Assembly: GCA_009823505.1 (NCBI GenBank)
Contig: VZQC01005910.1
Location: 40,546-104,545 of the forward strand
Direction of reading: 5' to 3'
Length of the DNA stretch: 64,000 nucleotides
Origin: Rhizomys pruinosus
Taxonomy: Eukaryota; Chordata; Mammalia; Rodentia; Spalacidae
Shown here: piece after piece, positions 1 through 11,597 of the stretch
How the letters are laid out: each line of letters begins with the position of its first letter
Position numbering within the stretch: position 1 is the first letter of the stretch
Notes under the pieces: generated by a model
The model's input: only the letters and a program-made list of their open reading frames with translations
Told to the model about the DNA's origin: nothing
Database searches by the model: none
Position numbers and translations under genes: made by a program

Positions 1-329
1 CCAGAGACCATCTGTATACTTGCAAGTGCGGTCTCCATACATCTTTCCCATGTTTATATCAGGTCTTCAACAGCAGGGCCTTATCGCCTCTCTTCCTGCA
101 GATATCCCAGTTTGGAGGCAAGGAGCCTTTACCATTTGTGGGGGCTTGGATCCCCTGGCCAACATCTCCTTGGTAGAATAATCCATTGCTGATATCAGAG
201 CTCTCCTGTATTAATATATTTTGCTTAAATGCACAGCTTAAGGAGACTTTAGTATTATATTTGGTTCTGAATAGAGAATAATCCTTTTCACAGTTCCTAT
301 GTCTATTAGTCAATTAAAGAAGGCAGTTT
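1..329. repeat. LTR-like unclassified repeat, copy A (left part)
   Basis: The first ~211 bases match 10,125-10,335 in the same orientation, with the shared landmark GGATCCCCTGGCCAACATCT. From about 230 onward the sequence matches copy B in the opposite orientation. Read on the minus strand, copy B carries an AATAAA signal followed by a short R/U5-like stretch, which suggests an LTR, but I do not recognise the family. The left end is cut by the window edge. Confidence 0.6.
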
Positions 330-476
330 GCCAGGCGTGGTAGTGCACACCTTTAATCCTAGCACTTGGGAGGCAGAGGCAGGTGGATCTTTGTGAGTTC
401 AAGGCCAACCTGGTCTACAGAGTGAGTTCCAGGACAGCTGGGAGAACTTGTCTCCAAAAGACAAAAAAAAAAAAAA
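330..476 (+). mobile_element. B1 SINE inserted in the copy A repeat
   Basis: This is a 7SL-derived B1 monomer: CCAGGCGTGGTAGTGCAC head, GGAGGCAGAGGCAGGTGGAT core and an A-rich tail. It is flanked by AAGGCAGTTT (320-329) and AAGACAGTTT (475-484), a near-perfect 10-bp target-site duplication. Copy B at 10,125-10,470 lacks this B1, so it inserted after the two copies separated. Confidence 0.92.
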
Positions 477-540
477 GACAGTTTTACTGTTTTATAAGAG
501 ATTACCTCTGTAACAGTTGGCTCTAATTTACAGTTAGAGA
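477..540. repeat. LTR-like repeat, copy A (right part after the B1)
   Basis: The segment with TTATAAGAGATTACCTCTG continues copy A after the B1 and is the reverse complement of 10,336-10,385 in copy B. Confidence 0.6.
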
Positions 541-2199
541 ACAACCTCATCATCATCATATTCCTCCTTGTTCTATGAAGCGCAGGTAAGAAAGTCTCTC
601 ATATTAAAACTATAGGTATGTGTACTGCAACTGCTTTTTTGAGACTCACGGGTCAAAAAATAAAAACCTAAATTAAAAGGGGGGGGATACAGATATATAT
701 GAAACCTTTTTGTCAAAAAATTTGCAATTTAAATCTTAAAACTAACTACGGGAAAAGATTTGTATGTTCCCACAGGTCAAAATGTCACCAACTTAACAGC
801 TGAGAAAGAAAAGATACAGCTTTGCATTGTGTAAGATGTACCAAGAAGAGCCAGCAGAAAGGTTGGCCCGTCTGAACGTTGAAAGGAAGAAAAGACTCAG
901 ACTGCTACAGCCATCAAACCCCTTTGTGGATCCTACTTGTAACAACTGTTTATAATGAGTCCTAACGAAACTTACCTTCTAGTTGTCTGTGTATTATTAC
1001 ATTGTTAGAAGATTTTTATAAACTGCAGTTTGATTTTGTATTTTATATTACAACTATCAAGTTTTGTAAGTGTAGCATATTACTACATAGAGTATACAGA
1101 CAAATGTTGTAGCATGTTTTAGAGTTATTTTATTAAATAAAAATAATTTGGTATGTCAATACCTGATAGAAATTTATTATTAATTAACAAAGTTTCAACT
1201 TTACAGATTTTCATAAAATTCCCCATTAAGAGAAGAGGAAAACTACAGCAAATAATTTTAATGTATTTCAATATTTCTTTAATATATTTAATCCACAGTT
1301 TGTAAAATGTATTTTAAATGAAAACGTTAAGTTGTGTTATTTTTTCATTTTATTCTCATTGTTACATCTAATCAAATAAGTCCCCCTTTCCTTAAGACAA
1401 TTCCTTTCCCTTGAATGCCTCATAATTCTGGACAGGAAACCAGTAGCCTTGGGCATCTTTGGAGAGTTTTCCTATGACCTGCACATACAAAACAAAATAA
1501 GTGTGCCATTGATATAAAATTATCTCTGGCTAATGGGCATGTTGTCCTAGCCTAGTAGCCCTTTCCACATTCAAACACAGGACCATGAAATAAATGGAAA
1601 ATAGAAATACCAAAAAAGCTTCGAAATTTAAATATATATACTGGCCTTCCAGGGATAGGGACAGAATTCTGGGTCTTCACAAGGTAGGTGAATACAGGAC
1701 CATAGAGTTACCTGCCACATCAGTTAATGAACAAAATTAGGCCTTTTTAAATTTACAAATCTCCCCTCCCATTTTCTTTGGGGAGTACAGCTCTGCCAAC
1801 AGAGAGACAAAGAGTTGCTTGTCCAACATACTCTTTTGGCCCTTCACATCAGCCTGGAGCATGACCTCACTCCTCCCTTAAGTACAGCCCCAGAAGTATA
1901 CTTCAAAATATTCTATTGATTTGATATTTCTTTGGAATCCTATGAATATTGAGGATCACTGACACAGGACAGCAGCATCAGTTACTAAAAAAGATCCATT
2001 CCCACAGCAGGCATTAGCTTAACATGGCCAATCTCCACAGAATCCAAGAACTCTTTGTGAACTATCAGGGCATTTTTGACACCAAAAAGAAACCTCAAAC
2101 TGTCACCAAAATGATATAACTAACAAAATTTATTTCCAAACTGGGAATGAAATAAGATGTAATAATTCATACAAACCTGAGTCAAGTAGTTGTCTGTCA
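541..2199. other. AT-rich unique DNA, no gene seen
   Basis: No long open frame, no recognisable SINE and no RNA gene were seen. The base composition is AT-rich and several AATAAA-like words occur by chance. Confidence 0.5.
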
Positions 2200-2227
2200 T
2201 TTTTTTTTTTTTTTTTTTTTTTTTTTT
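2200..2227. repeat. poly(T) run
   Basis: This is an uninterrupted run of about 28 T. It could be the A-tail of an old minus-strand retroposon, but the DNA to its right (2228-2320) is not a SINE I recognise. Confidence 0.9.
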
Positions 2228-2320
2228 GGCTCTGGGACATGCTAGACTTCACAGGAATAATATTTGTTGGGAACTGAGAACTTCTGGAATTACCATGTGG
2301 ACAAGGCTGCTGAGGGCATG

Positions 2321-2683
2321 TGGTGGTTTGAATGAGAGTGTCCCCCATAGGTTTCAAGTATTCAGACATCTTGTCCCCAGTTGGTGGTTCTGTTTTGGGA
2401 AATCTTAGAAGGTGTGACCATGCTGGAGGAAGTATGTCACTGGGGGTGGGCTTAGTGTGGTCAGCAAGCCTTGAAGTCTCCAGTGTCTCTCTCTTGGCTT
2501 CCTTTGCTCATTGGAAGATGTGAACCTCATCTTTCTGCTCCAGCCCTGGCCAACATGCCTCCCCACCACAGTGAACTCTTAATTCCCTGGAACCATCAAT
2601 TGCAATCGCAAATAAACTCTTCCTTTTTTAAGTTCCCTTGGTCATGGTGGTTTTATCACAGCAACAGAAAAGTGACTAATACA
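2321..2683 (+). repeat. MaLR left LTR
   Basis: The 363-bp direct repeat runs from TGGTGGTTTGAATG to CTAATACA. It contains AATAAACTCTTCC, a polyadenylation-type signal near its 3' end, at the same place as in the right LTR. Confidence 0.85.
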
Positions 2684-4046
2684 TTTTTGGTACCGAGAGT
2701 GGCATTTTGGCTGTGAAGAACCTGACCATGTGGGTGTTTGGAGAAATGTGGAAGACTTTGGAACTTTGGGCTACAAAAGCTGTTGACTGCTGTAAGCAGA
2801 GCTTAATGGGCCATTCTAGTAGAAGCGTGGAAGAAAGCAATGCTGAGACATACTTAAGCAGCAACTGGGATATTTTGTCAAAGAGTCTGGCTGGAGTTTG
2901 CCCACAGCCCAAATACTTTCCTGAGGCTAAGTTGAAAAGCAATGGACTAATTTCTTTGGTGGAGGATATTTCAAGACAGCCTAATATAGAAATGGTGGTG
3001 CGGCTATTAATGGTGAACATTGTGCAGATCTACAGTGAAAAGGAGCAGATGGGGAAGAAAGAAATGCAGAATGTAAAGTTTGGATTGGAAAAATGCAGGA
3101 GGGAGATTAATGTTGGAGCCAAGGCAAGTGAAGGAGAGGATTCCTTTGATAAGGAGATTAAAGTGATTGAGGAGAGGCCTGACTATTTACAAGTAAACAA
3201 TGGAAAAAGTGAGATTAAAGTGATTAAGAAGAGGCCTTGAGATTTACAAGCAAACAACAGAAACAGTACCTTCAGGGCAAGACCACACCCAGTTAAGCCT
3301 CCAGATTTTGAAAGGAAAATACTGAAATGGCAGAGAAAAGTTGTGATTGTGGTTAAAGTAGGACAGAGTCCATCCCAAACATTCAGCCAAACTCAGCAGT
3401 TTCATTCACGTGGTGCTGGCTTTAGAGGCATGAGGGATGCAAAAGTGAAGGGGCCATCAGTTCTTCCTCCACGGTTTCAGAGAGCCACCGAGGCCAGGCA
3501 GAGTTCAGTATGGGCATCTCTGCATAAAGAAGGGCCTGATAGGCCATCATGTGAAGCTGTGAAGCCTGGTTGGAAGTGGAGACCCCAAGAAGACATTCGA
3601 GATGCCAGAGCTGTGAGATATTTGCCAAGGAGAGCTGCATACAGGGAGTGGTACCAGCCTATGGAAGAGATGTATGTTGCATGCAAAGCTGGAAGAGCTG
3701 AGCCATCTAAACCCTTTGGATGTAAAGTCCCAGAAGTCGAACATGGAGTTACTGGATTGGGATTTGCCCTGCTAGATTTCAGTCTTGTTTTGGTCCAGTA
3801 TTTCCTCACTATGCCTCTATTCCTCTCTTTGGAATGGGAATGTGTATTCAGTTCCACTGTATATCGGAAGTATGTAATTTGTCTTTTGATTTTACAGGAG
3901 CTTACAGTTAAGAGATTGACATGGGTCTCAGAAGAGACTTTGGACTGTAGACTTTTGAATAGAATTGAGACTGGTAAAGACTATGGGGGCTTTTAAGGTT
4001 GGACTAAATGCATTTTGCATTTTATATGGGGCCAGGGAGTGGAATA
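2684..4046 (+). pseudogene. MaLR internal region with gag-like open frames
   Basis: Two open frames remain, 2707-3240 (177 codons) and 3343-3996 (217 codons), in an internal region of normal MaLR size. The first frame shares a W-K-T-L-E-L core and a 'FPEAKLKSN' block with the minus-strand frame at 41,262-41,528, so both come from the same element family. No protease or reverse-transcriptase motif is present. The second frame has no feature I recognise. I treat both as degenerate gag-derived sequence, not genes. Confidence 0.7.
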
Positions 4047-4362
4047 TGGTGGTTTGAATGAGAGAGTCTCCCATAGGCTTCAAGTATTCAGATATTTTGT
4101 CCCCAGTTGGGTGTGCTGTTTTGGGAAGTCTTAGAAAGTGTGGACATGCTGGAGGAACTAGTCCCTAGGGGTCAGCTTAGTGCATTCAACAAGGCTTTCA
4201 GTCTCCAGTGTCTCTCTCTTGACCTCCTGTGCTCATTGGAAGATGTGAACCTTGGCTTTTTGCTCTAGCCCCAGCCACCATGCCTCCTGCCACACTGGAC
4301 TCTTAATTTCCTGGAATCGTCAGTTGTAAGGTGAAATAAACTCTTCCTTTTATAAGGAAAAA
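4047..4362 (+). repeat. MaLR right LTR, 3' end missing
   Basis: This is about 316 bp matching the left LTR from TGGTTTGAATGAGAG through AATAAACTCTTCCTTTTATAAGG. The last ~40 bases are absent and an A-rich stretch follows. Confidence 0.82.
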
Positions 4363-4606
4363 AGAAAGAAAAGAAAAATAACAAGAAAATAAACATGAGG
4401 AAACTTTCATTTTGGGGGAATTGAGTATGCCTCTCACCCCATTCATCACAAGTAGAAGTCTTAAGATCCAGATCAGCCATCATGCCCTATGTGATAAGGT
4501 CTGGACCTATGAAAGATACAACTTAGAAGAAAAACAAAACAATCAACAATAAAAAATCAAAGTAGATTGGTTCTAAAGAGCAACATCTGAAGTTTTCCTA
4601 TGGCTG

Positions 4607-4608
<2 letters not shown>

Positions 4609-4647
<39 letters not shown>
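4609..4647. repeat. (CA)n microsatellite
   Basis: About 19 uninterrupted CA units. Confidence 0.95.
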
Positions 4648-4649
<2 letters not shown>

Positions 4650-5031
4650 CACACATGAGTGCTATTCAAGTGAAAGGCACAGCAAAGTAGAATCTGTCTA
4701 GTATCTGGAAAACTGGATCTGGATTATGAGAGATCTTCTGAATACTGTGTGTGGTAGGAGAGACAGGAATTGCTTTTTGGTGGAATGTCCCTGATTTACA
4801 AGTTATTTCCAGGAACAAAGAAGCAGAAGTGGTTCCTGTGGATTGTCTGTGATCTGTGAAAGACCTGAGGAGTGTTTTCTAGTCCAGCAGAGGACAGGAG
4901 CTGGGATGGGGAAGAGATGATTGATGGCAAGAGGTGGAGGTGAGTATCTCAGGACTCAGGAAGGACCACCCGGTAAGCATCCTGAGAACAAAGCCACAGG
5001 AAGAGTTCCACCTGTGCCTGGCTTTTCTTTT

Positions 5032-5264
5032 CTTTTTAATATTTTATTTGTTATTGTTATTTTTTATGTATGAGTGTGTTGCCTGCATCTGTGTAAGTCC
5101 AATCCTGTAGTTCACAGTCTACAGAGGTCAGAAGAGAGTGTTGGATCCCGTAAACTGGAGTTACAGACAGGTAGCTGTTAGCTGTCATGCTGCGATTCAA
5201 ACCCAGGTTTTCTGCAAGAGCAGCCAGTGCTCTTAACTAGCTGCTGAGCCATCTCTTCAGGCCG
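5032..5264 (-). mobile_element. B2 SINE, old copy
   Basis: Read on the minus strand it has the tRNA-like head (GGCCTGAAGAGATGGCTCAG), a cysteine-loop-like box B region, the CTCTTCTGACCTC body and an AT-rich tail. It is clearly diverged from the younger copies in this window. Confidence 0.85.
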
Positions 5265-6113
5265 GGTGCTTGGCTTCTTATATGTGATTTGCCATTAGGA
5301 TGGACTTGGTTTACATAGTATATTGATCATATTTATCCTCCTCTCCATGTCTTCACAAATAAACCCTCACCTCTCTACCCACTCAACTTCACATTGTGCT
5401 CTTTTTCTTGAAGCCCATCAGATTCAATTCTTGTTGCCCAAATAATCCTTGAAGTGAGACCATACCTTGGAATATGATTTTTGGAGGGCTCAGCCCTAAA
5501 TGAGATATCTATATGAAAATTCTTCTCCTCAAGAATTTTCAGGGATTGACATGGAAGAGAGGCAGAAATATTGTAACATCTGAAGGCAAAATGGAGGACT
5601 ACAATAGTGTTTTCTAAACACAAAAAGGCAGTTTCACAGACAAACTCACAGAGCTTGTGACAGCACCAACAAGACATGCACAACAGCTCACAATTTAAAC
5701 CATAAGGCATGAAATAATTAGTCTACCATATAACATTTACAAACTTCATCAGCGACATATTTTTAAGAGATATACAACTAATAAAATGACAGTATTATTT
5801 TACATATGGAAACCGAGCAAAAGTCAAGTATTACTGTCAGTGTGCACCTGAGCTTTGCTTGTGGCTGGCAGGTGTGAGATGCTTTGAAGCAGAGAATTAG
5901 TGTTCTCTATATCCAGATAGAAATCGGTGACATCAGTCATCCCTATGGTATGTGCAGCGATGTATACCTAGGTGGCTCTTGGCAGCTGAGTGCAGTTTCC
6001 TGGATTTACACCGTGCATCCTATGTATGAAATTATACACAGTCTAATGAAAAACTCCGTTAGTCAAATTAGTTTTTAGCTATATCATTCACGTTGGGGGA
6101 AAATCAGATTTTC
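5265..6113. other. Unique DNA, no gene seen
   Basis: The longest minus-strand open frame here (5375-5710) has no recognisable domain, and nothing supports transcription or splicing. Confidence 0.5.
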
Positions 6114-6131
6114 AAAACAAGAACTGACAGT

Positions 6132-6152
6132 TTCTTTTTTTCTTTTTTTCAT

Positions 6153-6191
<39 letters not shown>

Positions 6192-6200
6192 TTTTTTCTA
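6132..6200 (-). repeat. (AAAT)n tail of the U1 retropseudogene
   Basis: The plus strand shows T-rich sequence followed by about 14 ATTT units. It directly abuts the 3' end of the U1 copy and so is its retroposed A-rich tail, later expanded as a microsatellite. Confidence 0.8.
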
Positions 6201-6363
6201 CAGGGGAGAGCGCGAACACAGCCCCCCACTACCACAAATTATGCAGTTGAGTTTCCCGCATTTGGGGAAATCGCAGGGGTCAGCACATCCGGAGTGCAAT
6301 GGATGAGCCTCATCCTGGGAAACCACCTTCGTGATCATGGTATCTCCCCTGCCAGGTAAGTAT
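6201..6363 (-). pseudogene. U1 snRNA retropseudogene, near full length
   Basis: The minus strand reads ATACTTACCTGGCAGGGGAG, the exact 5' end of U1 snRNA including the nine bases that pair with 5' splice sites. It continues through the stem-loops (GATTTCCCCAAATGCGGG) and the Sm-site region ATAATTTGTGGTAG to the terminal CCCCTG. The length is 163 bases against about 164 for real U1. Several substitutions and a one-base deletion in a T run lie near the first loops. The A-rich 3' tail and the flanking near-repeat AAACAAGAA (6115-6123 and 6367-6375) point to L1-driven retroposition. No PSE is expected in such a copy, so it is probably silent. Confidence 0.93.
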
Positions 6364-6379
6364 TGCAAACAAGAATTCA

Positions 6380-9315
6380 CCCGTCTTCTGCCTGCTTTGA
6401 AGCAGTGTGTTTTGGAAGCCTAAAAGACAATGGCTGCAAACTTCGGATTTAGGCCACAGGTAAGGTATTGGCTCAGAGAAATAGCTAAGAGAGATCTAGA
6501 GGCCTGGTAACAAGAACCTTGGTCTCCCCACAGAGTTATGCACCTCTAGATAACTTGCATAAGGACGCAGACAATACCTAAAGGAGAATTGTGTGTTTCA
6601 AAGAAGAAAAAAAAAAAATAAAGAAAAGAAATGAGCCTCATGGGTTCTTAGAAACCACAAAGGAGATTTATTGCTGGCACCACATGGCTCTGTGACAGAT
6701 CCGCAGGACACCTATGTCTTTTGGTCTTTTACTTGTTCAATGACAAACTCCACAGAGGTAGAATAAGATCAATGTTTATTCATTTATACCGATAAAAGTT
6801 ATCAAACCCATTATTTCTTGTATTTCAAAAATCAATTCAAAAGAGCCATTGCTCCAGGTTTTCCTCCTGTTGGTGCTAAGAAAAAGCAACATCATCCAAA
6901 ATAAAACAAAAAGGCTTAATTTTCAGTGTTTAAAATATTGAATATGGAATGCACAAGTTACCTCTGAAAGCACAAGTTGTCAGTCACTGGAGGCAAATGC
7001 TTACATGAAACATCATTTGTATTATAAAATGGTGATGGAAACTGTGGAAATATGATGCCAGTAATAACCACAGGGAATTGGTAAACTTCAGAAGAATTAA
7101 ATTTTTGTGCATTTATGAAGTCTTATGAATTTCCTTTTTACATAGTATTCATGGAAATACTTATTTCTTTAGATTGAAGATTCTTAGAGCTGGGACTGAT
7201 TTGTAGTTATATTCACATCCTTCCAAAAATCTAGTCCACTCCATCTGCGGTGAGAGATTACTGTGAAATACATTTTGGACCACAAGTTACTTGACATACT
7301 GTAGCCAATTAACTGGCTCCTCACCATTTTTTTTTTTGGGGGGGGGCTTGGTAGCATGTAGACAGTCATTTTTAGACCAAATCTAAATAAGCTTTCTGCT
7401 GCATTTAGTAAGTGTCATGATATAGTAGGCATTCTAGAATTTTCCATTGAAAACCAGGGTGTCCGTCTTAGAAAGAGTCTCATTGGTGTTCGTATATCTA
7501 TGGGCTGATCATTACAACATGTCACTACGTGCATGCCCCTGGGGGGAGGGGTAAAGTTAGGAATACCACATGGTATTTGCTCTCTTTTCTCATCATCTAT
7601 CATAATATCAAGTGCAAAGTTCTCCTCTTGTTCCCATTAAATGGAAGGAATGAACTCTGAACTGTCCTACTTTAGGGTTTTTACATATTGAAATAATCGT
7701 AGGCTAATTACAACTTCTCCTTTTGACTTTTTGTGTGTAGAGGGGGTAAATATTCCAGATTTTATTTCTCCCACATTTTTAATGAACAAAATCAATTTAG
7801 GTCACTGTGGCTCTCTGAATGAGGTGGTGCACTTTAGTCCAACAGGACTATTTTTATTGTTTGGACTATTGCAAATCCTTCTCCAAATCTGAATCCATTA
7901 TATACTTTCAAAAGAAAAGTGAAACAGTTTAGTATGGAAGCAGCCGGGAGAGTTTTCTCTCACCCACAGACCACTGGCCACTCCCTGTCCCTCCAACGTT
8001 GGACTTCATCTTCTTGTTTTCATATGCAGTCTGGTTGGATCGGCATCACTAGTTTCCTAGGAAACCCTAAGAAACTATCTTTACATAACTCCCTCGGGCC
8101 ACTGTTGGAATGCAACCATTTCTGGGACAGGGACAACAGCTGTTGGCTACCTCATAGCAACACTTCACAACAGTGTGGGAGGGAAACAAAGAAGAGCAAT
8201 ATACTTAAATTAAACTGCCCTGGGGAGGGTAAGGTACAGAGGCTGAAGATAATAATCAACAGACTCGCTCTGAAGGCGGAAGCAGTGAATTTTTAATGAA
8301 ATCAAGTGAAGCAGTCTTTGGTTTCCGCTTTTGGTAGAAAAGCTATGATACATATTTAAATACCATCCTTTAAATCAACCTTTTGTTTTCCACGCGCTAC
8401 CAGAGAAATAATTATATTCTTAATTTGATGGCTTTTTTTTTTGAAACAAAGCAATAAAAAAAAAAAACATGCCAAGAACAAAGAATAAAAGTCACTGTAT
8501 TATGATTTTGCATAATTCCTAGTGTTTTTCTCCAAAGTTCATAACATTTCATGCAACCACCACTTGTCTGCAGTTGCCAAAATACAGATGATAATGGAGC
8601 AGATGCATCACTCCAACCTGCCTTATTCTCAGCACAGAAAGAAGCCATGTATTAATAGCAAACTTTCTTTAATCCTCGATTCACAAAATAGGGATTAGAA
8701 ATGAGAAAGGTAGACTTAAAAATTCAAAAGGAAAATGGAATAAATAGAATTGACTGTTATGTAATGCATTGTAGTTTGTTTTGCATAAAATCTCTCATAT
8801 GCGGAAGCAAATAGATGCTAGAATTTCAACTGTGGCTCTCCTAATCCCTCACCCAGAAAATAGACTATCACTTCCCAAAGCTGGGGTACCTTCTCCTCAG
8901 CTCATGGGCGCCCTCTGTTGGCCAAACCAAAAGGGGCCTCTCTTTGCTTTTTTTTTTTTTCCTGTTACAAAGTATATTTTGAATTTCATGTCATTTCACC
9001 ACTGCCAATGCCACTACCCTCTCCTTGACACCGTCCCTGCTCTCCCTCTCTTTTACTTACAAAAGGTTGCCTCTACTCTACTCAGCAGCCCTTACAAGCC
9101 TATGAAGAGTAAATCAGATGAGTCTACTTTTCTGCTCAAACTTCTCAGTGGTTTCCACTAATTTGCCAGGCCCTTGTCACTCCGCCTTCACTGAGACAGC
9201 CTCATGTTGGGCTTGTCTTCTCCCACATAGAATTTTCTGCACCTTGCATTGGTCATACAAGGCTTTGCATCTACCCTCTGGATGAGAGGATTTTCCAGCT
9301 TGACCTATTTATATT
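6380..9315. other. Long unique stretch without genes
   Basis: About 2.9 kb with no SINE, L1 or LTR that I recognise, apart from short A- and T-runs (6608, 7327, 8440). The best open frame (7919-8296, plus) lacks known motifs, a convincing start or splice context. A CTCF-like site is listed separately. Confidence 0.5.
8907..8921 (-). promoter_or_regulatory. CTCF-like motif
   Basis: On the minus strand the sequence is CCAACAGAGGGCGCC, matching the CTCF core pattern CCANNAGRKGGCRS at every constrained position. It lies in unique DNA. Binding is an inference. Confidence 0.55.
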
Positions 9316-9720
9316 TATGACCTATTTCTTTTTTTTCTATTTCTTTTTTATTTTTTTTTCATTTTTTACAATAAGTAATAATTTATGAGTACAGGCATCC
9401 TTCATGTAAAACCAATTTGCAAGCAGTTGCCCAAACCCACACAGCCCAAGGGTCCCACCATCCAGCTGCGGGGCTTGCATGTTCAATCAAGTTGATCAAA
9501 TAAGTGTCCAGTCTATATTGCTGTAGTTTCACCATTCACCCCAATTGCAGCCCTTACATTCTACCACGCCCCCTCTTCTGCAGATTGTTCCCTAGGCTTA
9601 GAAAAGGGGCATAGGTGGACAATAAGCAAAAGAGTCTACTTTGTCTAGAACTGTTGTTTTGGACTCTGATCAATTCTGGATGTTTCCTTTCATGGGCTGA
9701 CAGTTTGTCCAGGAATAACC
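9316..9720 (-). mobile_element. L1 3' UTR fragment
   Basis: The antisense sequence matches 29,300-29,560 (plus) and 58,070-58,310 (minus) through the shared words CATCCTTCATG, CAATCAAGTTGATCAAAT and TAGTTTCACC. It starts with poly(T), the reverse of an A-rich stretch. These pieces are joined to the terminal L1 segment in the other two copies. Confidence 0.7.
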
Positions 9721-10033
9721 TTTCAGTCCTACTAATGAAGCACAGGCAATTAGATATATAGGTATTTAAACAGTACTAACTGTTATGGTAGGTTACTTTG
9801 GTACAGACACAGATATTTGGATGGTATATTAATCTATGACTTAAATTTTTGTCTGTAAAATACAACAGGGTCTTACTGTGGCTTATAACATCTCCTAACC
9901 GCTAGAGGATGTAAGATCGTGGCATCAGCCATGGGTTATTCCTCCAAGGAGAGAGCTAATAGCCAATTAGATTTGGGATATACGGGCATATGGCTGCCAC
10001 TGCTGCACAGTATTTCCAGGCAGGTGAGGTGTA

Positions 10034-10335
10034 GCTGGTGCCGACAGAGGAATCTTGCTTGACTCAAGGAGACCTATATTTGCTTTATTGGTTTAGTGTC
10101 CTTTGGTAACTCTCTCTGGTATTCCAGAGACCAACTGTACACTTGCAAGTGCAGTCTCAATACATCTTTCCCATGCTTACATTGGGTCTTTGACAGCAGG
10201 GCCTTATCGCCTCTCTTCTTGCAGGTATCCCAGTTTATAGGCAAGAAGCCTTTCCCTTTTGGGGGATGGGGCTTGGATCCCCTGGCCAACATCTCCTTGG
10301 TAGAATAATCCATTGCTGATATCAGAGCTCTCCTA
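10034..10335 (-). repeat. LTR-like unclassified repeat, copy B
   Basis: The right part, from 10,125, matches positions 1-211 base for base with scattered changes. On the minus strand the segment could be an LTR: it begins TGTTGGCCAGGGGATCC and contains CAATAAAGCAAATAT, a polyadenylation-type signal. The exact family and ends are not clear. Confidence 0.55.
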
Positions 10336-10470
10336 ATATATTGGAGCCAACTGTCATAGAGGTAATCTCTTATAAAACTGGTAAAACCGCCTTCTTTAAG
10401 TGACTAATAGACATAGGAACTGTGAAAAGGATTATTCTCTATTCAGAACCAAATATAATAATAAAGTCTC
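10336..10470. repeat. Inverted segment of copy B
   Basis: This stretch is the reverse complement of copy A positions ~232-330 plus ~480-528, without the B1. Shared words include GACTAATAGACATAGGAACT and AGGTAATCTCTTATAAAAC. Confidence 0.8.
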
Positions 10471-11447
10471 TTTGCTTTTCAATATGTATATTTGTATTGA
10501 ATCTCAGTGCATTTCATTTATCTTAATCATTTGCACTCCCCATATCCCCTACTGTATTCCTTGCATTCTGTCATACATGTTAAGACCTATCTAGTCAAGT
10601 TTGTGTTCCCAGAACTCCCTCCTTATGAGTTCACCCATTTAAAGAAAACCAGTATTCTCTGACCCAGAAGTAATCAATTGCCAATAGTTCCTCAGCTAAG
10701 GTTGGGGCTTCCTATTTACTGCTCCAATTCTATGCTGGCTTTTTGTCTGGGTTGAGTGTGTCTGGGTCTTGTGCACACGGTCATCCTTGCTTTCATCTGC
10801 TCCAGTTGGGCTCTGGTCAAGCAGAAAGCAGCCTGGCTCTTTAGTAGAAATCCTGCATGGAATGTGGACTCTCAGAGACTTTGATGGAGAAATATTTCAT
10901 TTTATTCCAGGAAACAAACACTAGGAGATCTCTCTGACTACGTGTGAGGTCATGGCAGAAAATGAAAATTGAGCTCTCTATAGATGAAGATGAACTCTCA
11001 TGATTACTAGAATACAAAGGTCCTCCATTCCCAGTGATCTCCCAACTTTCGTTTGCTTGGTTATTTGATATAAATCCACTTATAGAAAAAGTTCCAGCGG
11101 TATAATTGGCAAGATTTCCCCTGTTCTATTGTACATTCTAATATCGGTTTTTAATATGTCTATAAGAAGATTTCACTGGTATGCTGAATTATCATGACTA
11201 TGGTGTTATATGCTTTGTGCTTTGTAGTTCATGCAAAAACAAATATTCTTTTCTTACCTGAACAGTGCTCAGGAAAGAAGAAGATACAATAAAAAACCAA
11301 CAAAAACGAAAACTGAATTGATTCCATTTATTTCGTTTTCTGAAACACATTATCTCATTATTTTCTTCTACCTTTAACTTATTGATCAGTTAAAAAAAGA
11401 AGACTGAAAGGAAAATGAAGTGTCAATACTTTATCCAGTTTTGTTTT
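10471..11447. other. No gene seen; possibly an old L1 3' UTR remnant near 10.5-10.8 kb
   Basis: The part around 10,520-10,840 loosely resembles the antisense segment at 55.8-56.1 kb (GGGTCTTGTGC and neighbouring words). I cannot confirm the family. The rest is unique. Confidence 0.3.
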
Positions 11448-11597
11448 TTTCTGGTCTTTTGACACAGGGTCTCCCTGTAGCTCCAGCTGCCCTGGAACTT
11501 GTTATATAGACTAGGCTGGCCTTGAACTCACAGAGATCTGCCTACCTCTGTCTCCCTACTGCTGGGATTAAAGGTGTGCACCACCACATCCAACTTC
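11448..11597 (-). mobile_element. B1 SINE
   Basis: Antisense B1: GACACAGGGTCTCCCTGTAG, TAGGCTGGCCTTGAACTCAC and GCTGGGATTAAAGGTGTGCA. Confidence 0.92.

Larger units (their letters stand above)
2321..4362 (+). mobile_element. MaLR-type (ERVL-related) LTR element with two LTRs
   Basis: Two direct repeats, both starting TGGTGGTTTGAATGAGAG, bracket a 1.36-kb internal region. The left LTR ends in ACTAATACA and is followed directly by TTTTTGGTACCGAGAGTGG, the sequence that follows the left LTR in MaLR/ERVL elements (primer-binding-site region). The internal part has gag-like remnants but no protease, polymerase or integrase, as is usual for non-autonomous MaLRs. The right LTR lacks its last ~40 bases. 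The family (MT-, ORR1- or MTE-like) is not settled by eye. Confidence 0.85.

Noticed and set aside
7919..8296. 125-codon plus-strand frame in unique DNA
   Set aside because: No recognised domain, weak start context, no splice sites framing it; expected by chance in a 64-kb window.
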